From JAMXLO01 sp963812505 (GTDB lineage Bacteria > Pseudomonadota > Alphaproteobacteria > Acetobacterales > Acetobacteraceae): a stretch of 64,000 bases of DNA. A model generated the notes under the pieces. It was not told the origin of the DNA, did no database searches, and worked only from the letters and a program-made list of their open reading frames with translations. A program made the translations under genes and the position numbers. Location: assembly GCA_963812505.1 (NCBI GenBank), contig CAWEVM010000010.1, forward strand, positions 62,001 to 126,000, in the 5' to 3' direction. Below, piece after piece: positions 17,073 through 25,566 of this stretch (its first letter is position 1; each line of letters starts with the position of its first letter).

Positions 17073-19286
17073 TCAGCCGGTGCCGTCCATCCAGGACGGG
17101 AAGAAGCGTTCGTGCTCCGCGCGCAACGCACGCACGGATATTGTGCCCCCATCGGGCAGTGTCAAATCCTGTCCGCCTGATGTGCCGATCCGCACCGCCG
17201 GCAGCCCGGCTGCCTCGGCGGCACGGATCAGAAGGCCGGCGTCCGGCACGGCCAGCAGATAGCGACCCTGGTCCTCGCCGAACCAGTAGGCATGGCCGGG
17301 AATCTCCCGCGGGCTGGTGAAGATCCGAACACCCGTTTGGCCGGCCATCGCCATCTCCGCCACCGCGACCAGCAGCCCACCGTCCGATACGTCGTGGCAG
17401 GCACGGACATTGCCGGCGAGAATTTGGCCGCGCACGAAATCGCCTGTCGCTCGCTCGGCTGGCAGATCAACCGGCGGGGGCGCGCCCTCTTCCCGGCCAG
17501 CGATCTCGCGCAGCCAGAGCGACTGGCCGAGCCAGCCCCTGGTGGTACCGACCAACACAACGTCGAGCCAGGGCGCCAGTGCAAGTCCTACGGCCTTTGC
17601 CGCATCGTCGAGCACACCGAGCCCGCCGATCGCCGGCGTCGGCAGAATGGCGCGCACGGAACCTGACGGATCACGGGTTTCATTGTACAGGCTCACATTG
17701 CCCGACACGACGGGGAAATCGAGTGCCTCGCAGGCCGCCGCCATACCACGGATCGCGGCCGCGAACTGGCCCATGATCTCCGGCCGTTCGGGGTTTCCGA
17801 AATTCATGTTGTCGGTCAGTGCCAGCGGACGTGCACCGACCGCGGTCAGGTTGCGCCATGCCTCGGCCACCGCCTGTGTGCCGCCAGCCTCGGGATCGGC
17901 CAAGCAATAGCGCGGCGTGCAGTCGGTGGTCAGCGCGAGTGCGCGGGTGTGCCCCTCCAGATTAACCACCGCGGCATCCGCCGCGCCTGGTCGCTTCACC
18001 GTCTGGCCGCCTACGGTGCTGTCGTACTGGTCCCACACCCAGGCACGCGAGGCGAGGTCGGGACAGGCGACCAGCTTCCTCAGCGCCGCGGTCAGGCCTA
18101 CACGATCTTCGACCTTTGCCGGATTGATCTGCGGCTGCTTCGCGGTCTCCGCCGTCGGGCGATGATACAGCGGCGCCGCATCGTTCAGTGGTGCCAGGGG
18201 AATATCGGCCTCGACGGCGCCGTGGTGGCGCACAACGATGCGGCCGGTGTCGGTCAGACGGCCGATCACCGCGAAGTCCAGTTCCCACTTCTCGAAGATG
18301 GCTCGCGCCGCAGCCTCGCGGTCGGGGCGGAGCACCATCAGCATGCGCTCCTGGCTCTCCGACAGCATGAATTCGTAGGCGGTCATGCCGGTCTCACGCG
18401 CCGGCACCTGATCCAGGTCGAGCTCGATACCGACGCCGCCCTTCCCCGCCATCTCGACCGATGAACTGGTCAGGCCAGCGGCGCCCATGTCCTGGATGGC
18501 CACGATGGCGTCAGTCTCCATCAGCTCCAGGCAGGCTTCGATCAGCAGCTTCTCAGTGAACGGGTCGCCGACCTGCACCGTCGGCCGCTTCTCCTCGGCA
18601 TCGGCGGCAAACTCGGCGGAAGCCATCGTGGCGCCATGAATGCCGTCGCGGCCGGTCTTCGACCCGACATAGACGACCGGGTTGCCGACGCCGGCCGCGG
18701 CGCTGAGAAAGATACGATCCTTCGGCGCGATACCGACGGTCATCGCGTTGACCAGCGGATTGCCGTCATAGGCCGGATGGAAGTTGATCTCGCCGCCCAC
18801 GGTTGGGACGCCGACGCAATTGCCGTAGCCACCGATGCCACGCACCACGCCATCGACGATGCGCTTTGTCATTGGATGGCTTGGGGACCCGAAGCGCAGC
18901 GCGTTGAGGTTGGCGATCGGACGGGCGCCCATGGTGAACACATCCCGCAGGATACCGCCGACGCCGGTAGCGGCGCCCTGGTAAGGCTCGATAAAGCTCG
19001 GGTGGTTGTGGCTCTCCATTTTGAAGACAGCGGCAAGTCCATCGCCGATGTCCACGACACCGGCGTTCTCGCCCGGGCCGTGGATGACCCACGGCGCCTT
19101 GGTCGGAAGCTGCCGCAACCAGACGCGCGAGGACTTGTAGCTACAGTGCTCCGACCACATCACGCTGAACACGCCGAGTTCAGTCAGTGTCGGCGTGCGT
19201 CCCACGATCTCCAGGACCTTGGCGTACTCGTCGGCGCTCAGACCGAACTCACGCGCCAGTTCCTGATTGACGTCACGCTGCGGCAA
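17073..19286 (-). CDS. purL: Phosphoribosylformylglycinamidine synthase subunit PurL
   Basis: ATP-dependent FGAM synthetase subunit of purine synthesis, 737 residues, the small PurL form that works with separate PurQ and PurS. Signature segments are MWSEHCSYKSSR, FKMESHNHPSFIEP, GAATGVGGILRD, QDMGAAGLTSSS and LTDNMNFGNPE, plus a late CHDVSDGGL. The start overlaps the purQ end by 14 bases, and bolA follows after 16 bases, so the purine genes and the Fe-S pair are probably co-transcribed. Confidence 0.98.
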   Translation of the reverse strand: MPQRDVNQELAREFGLSADEYAKVLEIVGRTPTLTELGVFSVMWSEHCSYKSSRVWLRQLPTKAPWVIHGPGENAGVVDIGDGLAAVFKMESHNHPSFIEPYQGAATGVGGILRDVFTMGARPIANLNALRFGSPSHPMTKRIVDGVVRGIGGYGNCVGVPTVGGEINFHPAYDGNPLVNAMTVGIAPKDRIFLSAAAGVGNPVVYVGSKTGRDGIHGATMASAEFAADAEEKRPTVQVGDPFTEKLLIEACLELMETDAIVAIQDMGAAGLTSSSVEMAGKGGVGIELDLDQVPARETGMTAYEFMLSESQERMLMVLRPDREAAARAIFEKWELDFAVIGRLTDTGRIVVRHHGAVEADIPLAPLNDAAPLYHRPTAETAKQPQINPAKVEDRVGLTAALRKLVACPDLASRAWVWDQYDSTVGGQTVKRPGAADAAVVNLEGHTRALALTTDCTPRYCLADPEAGGTQAVAEAWRNLTAVGARPLALTDNMNFGNPERPEIMGQFAAAIRGMAAACEALDFPVVSGNVSLYNETRDPSGSVRAILPTPAIGGLGVLDDAAKAVGLALAPWLDVVLVGTTRGWLGQSLWLREIAGREEGAPPPVDLPAERATGDFVRGQILAGNVRACHDVSDGGLLVAVAEMAMAGQTGVRIFTSPREIPGHAYWFGEDQGRYLLAVPDAGLLIRAAEAAGLPAVRIGTSGGQDLTLPDGGTISVRALRAEHERFFPSWMDGTG

Positions 19287-19953
19287 GGGCGTCGAACAGG
19301 GGCTTGCCGTCGGTGCCGCCCATCAACGGATCCACCAGGTCTTCCGGGTGCGGCATCAGGCCAAGCACACGCAGGTTGGGCGACAGGATGCCGGCGATGG
19401 AACGCGCACTGCCGTTGCGGTTGGCCTCCGGCGTGATCTCGCCGGATGGCGTCGTATAGCGCAGCGCCACCAGCCCCTCGCGTTCCAGTCGGTCCAACGT
19501 TGCGTCATCGGCGAAGTAGTTGCCGTCACCATGTGCCATTACCGCACGAAACACATATCCGCGCTGATACTGGCTGGTGAAAACGGTGTCGGTGCGTTCG
19601 ACGCGCAGGTGGCAGTCCATCGACAGAAAGCGCAGTGAGGCGTTGCGCAGCAGTGCTCCGGGCAGCAGACCGGCCTCGGTAAGGATCTGGAAACCGTTGC
19701 ACACGCCCAGCAGATAGCCGCCGCGTGCGACGTGTTCGCGCACGGCTGTCATCACCGGCGAGTGCGCCGCCATCGCGCCGCAACGCAGATAGTCGCCGTG
19801 CGAGAAGCCCCCGGGAATGACGATGAGGTCGAGGCCCGCGAGGTCGGTCTCCTTGTGCCAGATCATACGCGGGTGTGCCCCGGAGCGGCGTAAAGCGATC
19901 GCCATGTCGCGCTCGCGGTTGATGCCGGGGAAGACGACGATGCCAGCCTTCAT
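19273..19953 (-). CDS. purQ: Phosphoribosylformylglycinamidine synthase subunit PurQ
   Basis: Glutaminase subunit of FGAM synthetase, 226 residues. It is a class I amidotransferase: the nucleophile Cys is in GVCNGFQIL, and the His-Glu pair is in LMPHPEDL. VFPGINRERDMA at the start and IPGGFSHGDYLRCGA match PurQ. It supplies ammonia to PurL through a PurS-assembled complex. A G/C-rich palindrome separates it from purS upstream. Confidence 0.98.
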   Translation of the reverse strand: MKAGIVVFPGINRERDMAIALRRSGAHPRMIWHKETDLAGLDLIVIPGGFSHGDYLRCGAMAAHSPVMTAVREHVARGGYLLGVCNGFQILTEAGLLPGALLRNASLRFLSMDCHLRVERTDTVFTSQYQRGYVFRAVMAHGDGNYFADDATLDRLEREGLVALRYTTPSGEITPEANRNGSARSIAGILSPNLRVLGLMPHPEDLVDPLMGGTDGKPLFDALAAA

Positions 19954-19963
19954 GGGTGCCCGG

Positions 19964-20066
19964 CCCTCCCCCTCCCCTTGCGGGAGGGGGTTGGGGGGAG
20001 CGGGCCAGGGGGCCTTGGTTCGGCCCCCTCCCCCAAACCCCCTCCCGCAAGGGGAGGGGGAGAGGG
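19964..20066. repeat. G/C-rich palindromic element between purS and purQ
   Basis: Two arms of about 43-45 bases, nearly complementary, flank a 25-base centre. The core CCCGCAAGGGGAGGGGGAG matches the elements at 16073-16160 and 60169-60265. This copy is intergenic and would form a long hairpin in the purS-purQ transcript. It could affect mRNA stability or relative expression of the two genes. Confidence 0.9.
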
Positions 20067-20070
20067 TGCG

Positions 20071-20313
20071 TTATGCATCTACCAGCACCTGGAAGCTCTC
20101 GATCACCGTGTTCGCCAGCAGCTTCCGTGCCATATCCTCGGCGGCAAGGCGGGCGCGTTCAGGATCGCTCTCGGCCAGTTCCAGTTCGATTACCTTACCC
20201 GCCCGCACTTCGCCGACATTGCCGAACCCCAAGCTGTGCAGCGCGTGACCGATCGCCTTGCCCTGCGGGTCGAGCACGCCCGGCTTCAGCATCACGGTCA
20301 CAGTGGCCTTCAC
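20071..20313 (-). CDS. purS: Phosphoribosylformylglycinamidine synthase subunit PurS
   Basis: An 80-residue structural subunit that bridges PurL and PurQ. It opens with KATVTVMLKPGVLDPQGKAI and has the typical HSLGFGNVGEVRAGKVIELEL, ending in a helix (MARKLLANTVIESFQV). Its start overlaps the purC stop by four bases (ATGA). Confidence 0.97.
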   Translation of the reverse strand: MKATVTVMLKPGVLDPQGKAIGHALHSLGFGNVGEVRAGKVIELELAESDPERARLAAEDMARKLLANTVIESFQVLVDA

Positions 20314-21074
20314 TGCATAAGCTCCGGGCCCTTCATGTCGCGCACGCCGGCCTCCGGCAGGATGCCAAGGCGCTTGGCTACCTCTTGGTACGCCTCCTCG
20401 ACCTTGCCGAGGTCGCGGCGGAAGCGATCCTTGTCCATCTTCTCATTGGTCTTCGAGTCCCACAGCCGGCAATTGTCCGGGCTGATCTCGTCGGCCAGAA
20501 CGATACGCATCTCCTCGTTCTCCCACAACCGGCCGAACTCCAGCTTGAAATCCACGAGCGTGATGCCGACGCCGAGGAACAGGCCGGCGAGGAAGTCGTT
20601 GATACGCAGCGTCAGCGCCACGATGTCGTCGATATCGGCAGCGTTGGCCCAGCCGAAGCAGGTGATGTGCTCCTCCGACACGATCGGATCCTCGAGCGCA
20701 TCGTTCTTGTAGTAATACTCGATGATCGAGCGCGGCAGCCGTGTGCCTTCCGGTATCCCCAGCCGCTTGGAAAGGCTGCCGGCGGCGACGTTACGAACAA
20801 CCACCTCAAGCGGAATGATCTCGACCTCGCGGATGAGTTGCTCGCGCATGTTGAGGCGGCGCACGAAATGGGTGGGAATGCCGATCTCCGCCAACCGCAT
20901 CATCAGGTACTCGCTGATACGGTTGTTGAGCACGCCCTTGCCGGTGATCACGCCCTTTTTCTGTGCGTTGAAGGCGGTGGCGTCGTCCTTGAAGTACTGA
21001 ACGAGGGTGCCGGGCTCCGGGCCCTCGAACAGGATTTTGGCCTTCCCTTCGTAGAGCTGGCGGCGGCGGGCCAT
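20310..21074 (-). CDS. purC: SAICAR synthase PurC
   Basis: Phosphoribosylaminoimidazole-succinocarboxamide synthase, 254 residues, joining CAIR and aspartate with ATP. Family motifs are LYEGKAKILFEG, FKDDATAFNAQKKG, THFVRRL, VRNVAAGSLSKRLGIPEG and LVDFKLEFGR. DEISPDNCRLWD precedes the C-terminal helical part. It is upstream of, and overlaps, purS. Confidence 0.98.
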   Translation of the reverse strand: MARRRQLYEGKAKILFEGPEPGTLVQYFKDDATAFNAQKKGVITGKGVLNNRISEYLMMRLAEIGIPTHFVRRLNMREQLIREVEIIPLEVVVRNVAAGSLSKRLGIPEGTRLPRSIIEYYYKNDALEDPIVSEEHITCFGWANAADIDDIVALTLRINDFLAGLFLGVGITLVDFKLEFGRLWENEEMRIVLADEISPDNCRLWDSKTNEKMDKDRFRRDLGKVEEAYQEVAKRLGILPEAGVRDMKGPELMQ

Positions 21075-21173
21075 CGCGATCCCCTCTTGGGCAATACGCC
21101 GTCCCGTCCAGCGTGGCCGGGATGGCTGGGTTGGATATAGCAGCGCATGGCCCCGGCCGCCATGCCGGGGTCA

Positions 21174-21903
21174 TCAGACAAGGCTGAACGGCGCCTCGTC
21201 CGGCGGCCCGGCAGCGAACAGCCAGACCGGGCGGGCGGCCTCAGGAATCGCCAGCAATGAGGAACAGACCGTGCCAAAGCCCGCACGTGGCACCACGTTC
21301 ATCTGCTCGCCGGCGTCTCCGCTCCGGTCGGCCAGAATATCCTGCCAAGATCGCCAGCCCTGGATCGGGTCCAGAGTCAGCCTGGGCGCGTCGGCCGCCT
21401 GGAACCGCGCCAGGTGGCGGGCAACCCGGGGGCTTTCCGGGTCGTCCGGATCGTGCGCAGTGATCATGTGGAGGCCCGCGGTCAGACGCCGGGCCTCCGG
21501 ATGGCCGTGGCCGAGGCCACGGACGAAAATCGCGCCCTGCTCGATCGGCCAGCACCAGGTTGAAGCTGCGCCAGGCGCCAGCATCGAGGGTGGCAAGCGC
21601 CGCGGCGGCCTTGTCGGCGGATGGATGCTCCAGGGCCAGAAGCGGGAGTTCGCCGCGGCTTCGCTTGCCTGCGGCCGGCCCGAGGCTGCCCGGCCGGTTC
21701 AGCACTGCGGCGACCATGCCGTCGCGGTTCACGCCCATCCACGTGCCGCCCCCCGAACGGTCGCGACCCGCGATGATGCCCGGCCGATCGGGCCAGTGTC
21801 CGGCTGGCGGGTCCCATGCGCGGTTCAGCATTTCATCGCGATTGGCGGCAAGCACCAGCGGCCAGGCGTGGGCAGGGCGGATCAGGACGACGACGGTGCA
21901 CAT
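21174..21903 (-). pseudogene. NRDE (TANGO2-like) family gene with one frameshift
   Basis: The reading begins MCTVVVLIRPAHAWPLVLAANRDE, the N terminus of the NRDE/TANGO2 family (Cys at position 2 and the NRDE motif). It continues through GGGTWMGVNRDGMVAAVLNR and FNLVLAD. The frame must then shift by one base near 21540 to continue as EQGAIFVRGLGHGHPEARRL, HMITAHD and the C-terminal FGTVCSSLL. Together the two parts make a full-length protein of about 240 residues. Bacterial members are of uncertain role; TANGO2 is linked to heme and lipid handling. Either the gene is recently inactivated or one base is miscalled. It lies in the purine cluster, between the lipocalin-like gene and purC. Confidence 0.8.
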
Positions 21904-22009
21904 TACTGCCGATGACGGAGTTGGTTCGGGCCATACGTCACAACCGGCAATGTCCGTCAATTTCCGGACTGTCCGTCGCTCGGATGGGATGATTGTGGGA
22001 AGGGACAAC

Positions 22010-22129
22010 ATGAGCAGGTTCGCCAGCTTCGCGACGAAGTATCCTGCATCCATTATGCGCGGTGCGGATCTCCGGGGTTATGGCCCGGATATGGAAGGTC
22101 TTGCGCTGATGCGGCAGTTGGATCGCTAG
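22010..22129 (+). CDS. Possible 39-residue small protein
   Basis: A short reading frame starts at an ATG four bases after GGGAAGGGA. It encodes MSRFASFATKYPASIMRGAD and continues to QLDR. Its TAG shares CTAG with the stop codon of the convergent lipocalin-like gene. No homology is recognised. Support is only the ribosome site and the fit into an otherwise empty gap. Confidence 0.25.
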   Translation: MSRFASFATKYPASIMRGADLRGYGPDMEGLALMRQLDR

Positions 22130-22518
22130 ACCGGGCTGATCCGCTCCCAGATCAGCTCGCGATGATGCAGCACGCCATCGATCTCGCGCGGCGGCGGCTT
22201 CAGCACCATCCGCTCGCCCTCGAACCGCACACCGCGGGCCTGTGCCGTGCCGATCAGCGCCGGGTTGGGCGCGGCATCGACATGCGTGGTCAAGGTCGAG
22301 CCGTCGAACGTGTAGTGACCACAGTAGCCGCCGTACTCGCGTTTGGTGCCCGTCGGCAGGTCCGCGCGCCCGTCCGAGAGCGCGGCCATCATCCGCTTGT
22401 CCGCGGTGAACACGATGCGACCGATTGCCTGCGGTCCGTACGGCAGCGGCAATGGCCGACCCTCGGCATCGAGGGATTTCGCTGCGACCAGACGCCAGGT
22501 GCCAACGAGGTCCGGCAT
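22126..22518 (-). CDS. Lipocalin-like domain protein
   Basis: A 130-residue cytoplasmic protein. It begins LVGTWRLVAAKSLDAEG and carries RIVFTADKRMMAAL, GYCGHYTFDG and a closing LIWERI, the pattern of the bacterial lipocalin-like domain family (an eight-stranded barrel of unknown ligand). There is no signal peptide. It sits 59 bases downstream of purB on the same strand. Confidence 0.72.
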   Translation of the reverse strand: MPDLVGTWRLVAAKSLDAEGRPLPLPYGPQAIGRIVFTADKRMMAALSDGRADLPTGTKREYGGYCGHYTFDGSTLTTHVDAAPNPALIGTAQARGVRFEGERMVLKPPPREIDGVLHHRELIWERISPV

Positions 22519-22577
22519 CGTTTCCCTTCCTCCTTTACCGCGTTGTCTGCCGCCAAGCCGGCAACAGACCTGAAAGC

Positions 22578-23909
22578 CTAGCCGAACACACGGGCGAAGA
22601 TGTGATCCACATGCGCCAGGTGAGCCCTCCCATCCAGCGCCGCATCGAGTTCCGCCGCCGACACCCGCCGCGCCACGTCCGGATCATCCAGCAGATTGTC
22701 ACGGAAGCTGCGTCCCTCCGGCGTGCCCAGCTTTTCCCATGTCGCCATCGCGTTGCGCTGGACGATGGCATAGGCGTCCTCGCGCGAGATGCCTGCTCGC
22801 GCCAGCGCCAGCAGGACGTCGCCCGAGTACACCACGCCGCCGAGGCTCTCCAGGTTCGCCGCCATCCGCTCCGGATACACCAGCAACCGCTGCATCATTC
22901 CCGCCAGGCGCACCAGCGCGAAATCCAGCGCGATCGTCGCATCCGGCGCAATCACCCGCTCCACGCTGGAGTGACTGATGTCGCGCTCATGCCATAGCGT
23001 CACGTTCTCAAGCGCCGGCACGACGGCTGCACGCACCACGCGCGCGAGACCGGTCAGATTCTCGCTCAGCACCGGATTGCGCTTGTGCGGCATCGAGGAC
23101 GAGCCCTTTTGGCCGGGATGGAAGAACTCCTCCGCCTCGCGCACCTCGCTGCGCTGCAGGTGCCTGACCTCGGTCGCCAGCCGCTCGATGCCCGCCGCGA
23201 TCACCGCGAGCGTGGCAAAGAACATCGCGTGCCGGTCGCGCGGGATGACCTGTGTCGACACCGGCTCCGGTGACAGCCCCAGCTTCGCCGCCACGTAAGA
23301 CTCGACCCGCGGATCGATCGAGGCGAACGTACCGACGGGACCGCTGATGGCCGCCACCGCCACCTCGGCGCGCGCCGCGAGCAGCCGGACGCGGTCGCGG
23401 GTGAATTCCGCGTAGTGCCCGGCCAGCTTCACGCCGAACGTCGTGGGCTCCGCATGGATGCCGTGGCTGCGACCGATCGTCACCGTATGCTTGTATTCCA
23501 GCGCCCGCGCCTTCAGGGCCGCCAGAACCGCATCCAGATCCCGCAGCAGCAGGTCCGTCGCCTGGGTCAATTGCACCGACAGGCAGGTATCCAGCACGTC
23601 GGAGCTGGTCATGCCCAGGTGCACGAACCGGCTGTCCTCGCCGACTGCCTCAGCCAGCCAGGTCAGGAAGGCGATCACGTCATGCCGCGTTTCCCGCTCG
23701 ATCGCATCGATGCGATCGATGTCGGCCTGGCCGATGGTGGCGAGCTTCGCGCCCCCCTTCTCGCGAATCGTGCGGGCGGCGCTCACCGGGATCAGGCCAC
23801 ATTCGGCCATCCCTTCCACCGCCAGCGCTTCGATCTCGAACCAGATGCGATAACGGTTGGCAGGCGCCCAGATGGCCGCCATCTCGGGTCTGGTGTAACG
23901 CGGAACCAT
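22578..23909 (-). CDS. purB: Adenylosuccinate lyase PurB
   Basis: A 443-residue lyase of the fumarase/aspartase superfamily, acting twice in AMP synthesis (SAICAR and adenylosuccinate cleavage). Start MVPRYTRPEM matches the family. The signature loop is GSSSMPHKRNP. Other conserved pieces are TSSDVLDTCLS, TIGRSHGIHAEPTTFG and WHERDISHSSVER. The reading frame is open upstream, but no ribosome site supports a longer protein. It is the most upstream gene of the minus-strand purine group. Confidence 0.97.
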   Translation of the reverse strand: MVPRYTRPEMAAIWAPANRYRIWFEIEALAVEGMAECGLIPVSAARTIREKGGAKLATIGQADIDRIDAIERETRHDVIAFLTWLAEAVGEDSRFVHLGMTSSDVLDTCLSVQLTQATDLLLRDLDAVLAALKARALEYKHTVTIGRSHGIHAEPTTFGVKLAGHYAEFTRDRVRLLAARAEVAVAAISGPVGTFASIDPRVESYVAAKLGLSPEPVSTQVIPRDRHAMFFATLAVIAAGIERLATEVRHLQRSEVREAEEFFHPGQKGSSSMPHKRNPVLSENLTGLARVVRAAVVPALENVTLWHERDISHSSVERVIAPDATIALDFALVRLAGMMQRLLVYPERMAANLESLGGVVYSGDVLLALARAGISREDAYAIVQRNAMATWEKLGTPEGRSFRDNLLDDPDVARRVSAAELDAALDGRAHLAHVDHIFARVFG

Positions 23910-23979
23910 CGCTGCCCCGTCCCGTGCTGGTGGGAGGCCAGCTAGACCGTTGCACCGGTGGCTGACAAGGGCGAAACGC

Positions 23980-24582
23980 TTGGACCAGATCGCACTGACC
24001 GCCGACCTCGCCGCGCTGGCGCAGGTTATCGTGATCGACGTCACGCTGGCGGGCGACAACGCCATCGTGGTCGGCATGGCGGTTGCCGGCCTGCGCGCGC
24101 AGCAGAAACGCCCGGCCATCCTGCTCGGCATCCTCGGTGCGACGGCGATCCGCATCGCGCTGGGTGCCATTGCGCTGAAGCTGCTGGCGGTCATCGGATT
24201 GCTGCTCGCCGGCGGCCTGCTGCTGCTCTGGGTGTGCTGGAGAATGTTCCGCGAACTGCGCCGCCAGCGTGGTCACGAGACCTCCGAGACCAGCGGCCAC
24301 AAGACACTCGGCCAGGCGATGACGCAGATCATCCTGGCCGACGTCTCGATGAGTCTGGACAACGTCCTGGCGGTGGCCGGTGCCGCGCAAGGCAGCACCT
24401 GGGTACTTGCGGTGGGGCTGCTGCTGTCGGTTGTGTTGATGGGCGTTGCCGCCAATCTGATCGCGAGCATGCTCGAACGCCTGCGATGGATCTCCTGGAT
24501 CGGTCTCGCAATCGTGCTCTATATCGCGGTGGTTATGATCTGGCACGGCGCACACGAAGTTGCCGGGGCTATCCGCGCCTGA
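23980..24582 (+). CDS. TerC/YjbE-family integral membrane protein
   Basis: About 200 residues with six to seven hydrophobic helices. Two acidic membrane motifs define the TerC superfamily: VIDVTLAGDNAIVVG in the first helix and ILADVSMSLDNVLAVAG after the cytoplasmic loop. YjbE-type members are implicated in manganese export or metalation of exported proteins. The best start appears to be TTG, eight bases after AAGGG; a further TTG lies ten codons upstream, and no ATG is available. It is divergent from purB, so their promoters share a 70-base gap. Metal specificity cannot be read. Confidence 0.8.
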   Translation: MDQIALTADLAALAQVIVIDVTLAGDNAIVVGMAVAGLRAQQKRPAILLGILGATAIRIALGAIALKLLAVIGLLLAGGLLLLWVCWRMFRELRRQRGHETSETSGHKTLGQAMTQIILADVSMSLDNVLAVAGAAQGSTWVLAVGLLLSVVLMGVAANLIASMLERLRWISWIGLAIVLYIAVVMIWHGAHEVAGAIRA

Positions 24583-24671
24583 TCGCGTTGTCTTGATCGC
24601 TTACAGGGCGCTCACGGCAAAGCGTACGCTCGCGGACCGAATTTCGCCACGAACTCTGGCCCTCCTGCACA

Positions 24672-24691
24672 TGTCGAAACGTCCTTCGACA
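24672..24691. promoter_or_regulatory. Perfect inverted repeat upstream of response regulator
   Basis: TGTCGAA, a six-base spacer, then TTCGACA. It ends 36 bases before the response-regulator ATG. Size and position suit an operator for autoregulation, or a small hairpin in the leader. The binding factor is unknown. Confidence 0.4.
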
Positions 24692-24727
24692 AAGTCATGC
24701 ACCATTGTTCGCGGGGGAGTGAGCATC

Positions 24728-25444
24728 ATGCCGAACCGGAGACCAATACTGATCGTCGAGGACGACGAAACATTGCTGGATATGCTTAGTGAATGCCTAG
24801 ACGAAACGCTGGAATTTACCGTGACCACAGCGGCAAGCATCGATGCCGCCGAGAAAATCCTTGGCCATGAAGACACGCATTTCGACGCCGTGATTCTCGA
24901 TATCGGCCTGCCCGATGGCGACGGGCGCGACTATTGCGCCAGGCTGCGGCGGCAGGGACACAGCATGCCGATCATCATGCTGACCGGCGCCAACGAGGAG
25001 ACGGATGTGGTGCGCGGGCTGGACTCTGGTGCCAGCGATTATGTCGCCAAGCCGTTCCGTGCCAGCGAACTGTTGGCGCGCCTGCGTGCACAGATGCGGA
25101 TCTTCGACCGCAGCGAGCAGGCGGTGTTCCCGGTTGGGCCATACACCTTCCGTCCTGCGAAGAAGCTGCTGCAGGACGTGGCGAACAACAAGCGAATCCG
25201 CTTGACCGACAAGGAGACGGCGGTACTCAAATTCCTTTATCGCTCCGATGCGGCAGTGAACCGGCAGATCCTGATGCATGAGGTGTGGGGGTACAACGCG
25301 ACCGTCACAACACATACGCTGGAGACGCATATCTACCGGCTGCGGCAGAAGATCGAGCCCGATCCGGCGCACCCGTCACTTCTGGTGACCGAAGGCGGCG
25401 GCTACCGCCTGCGTCCCGAGACCGCACCGACGGCGCGGTGGTGA
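24728..25444 (+). CDS. OmpR/PhoB-type response regulator (orphan)
   Basis: A 238-residue transcriptional regulator. The receiver domain has EDDE, the phospho-acceptor in AVILDIGLPDGDG, MLTGANEE and the KPF motif. A winged-helix DNA-binding domain follows, with RLTDKETAVLKFL, LMHEVWGY, the recognition helix in TTHTLETHIYRLRQKIE, and the wing ending in EGGGYRLR. GGGGAG precedes the ATG by eight bases. No kinase gene is adjacent. A strong terminator follows. Confidence 0.93.
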   Translation: MPNRRPILIVEDDETLLDMLSECLDETLEFTVTTAASIDAAEKILGHEDTHFDAVILDIGLPDGDGRDYCARLRRQGHSMPIIMLTGANEETDVVRGLDSGASDYVAKPFRASELLARLRAQMRIFDRSEQAVFPVGPYTFRPAKKLLQDVANNKRIRLTDKETAVLKFLYRSDAAVNRQILMHEVWGYNATVTTHTLETHIYRLRQKIEPDPAHPSLLVTEGGGYRLRPETAPTARW

Positions 25445-25451
25445 CCGACCA

Positions 25452-25480
25452 GGAGGCTCTGCGCAACGCAGAGCCTCTTT
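25452..25480 (+). terminator. Rho-independent terminator after the response regulator
   Basis: A perfect ten-base stem (GAGGCTCTGC paired with GCAGAGCCTC) with a five-base loop, followed by TTT. It lies just after the response-regulator stop codon. Confidence 0.75.
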
Positions 25481-25566
25481 CCGCGGGGTCCTGACACTCC
25501 GCCTCAGCGGTCCTATCTTCCATCCATCACCCCCGCTCAGGCGGGGGCAGGGCAAGGAGGACCGCC

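Noticed and set aside
23910..24194. Upstream extension of purB by 95 residues
   Set aside because: It would overlap the TerC-like gene on the other strand, and the extension does not resemble PurB; the internal ATG matches the family N terminus.
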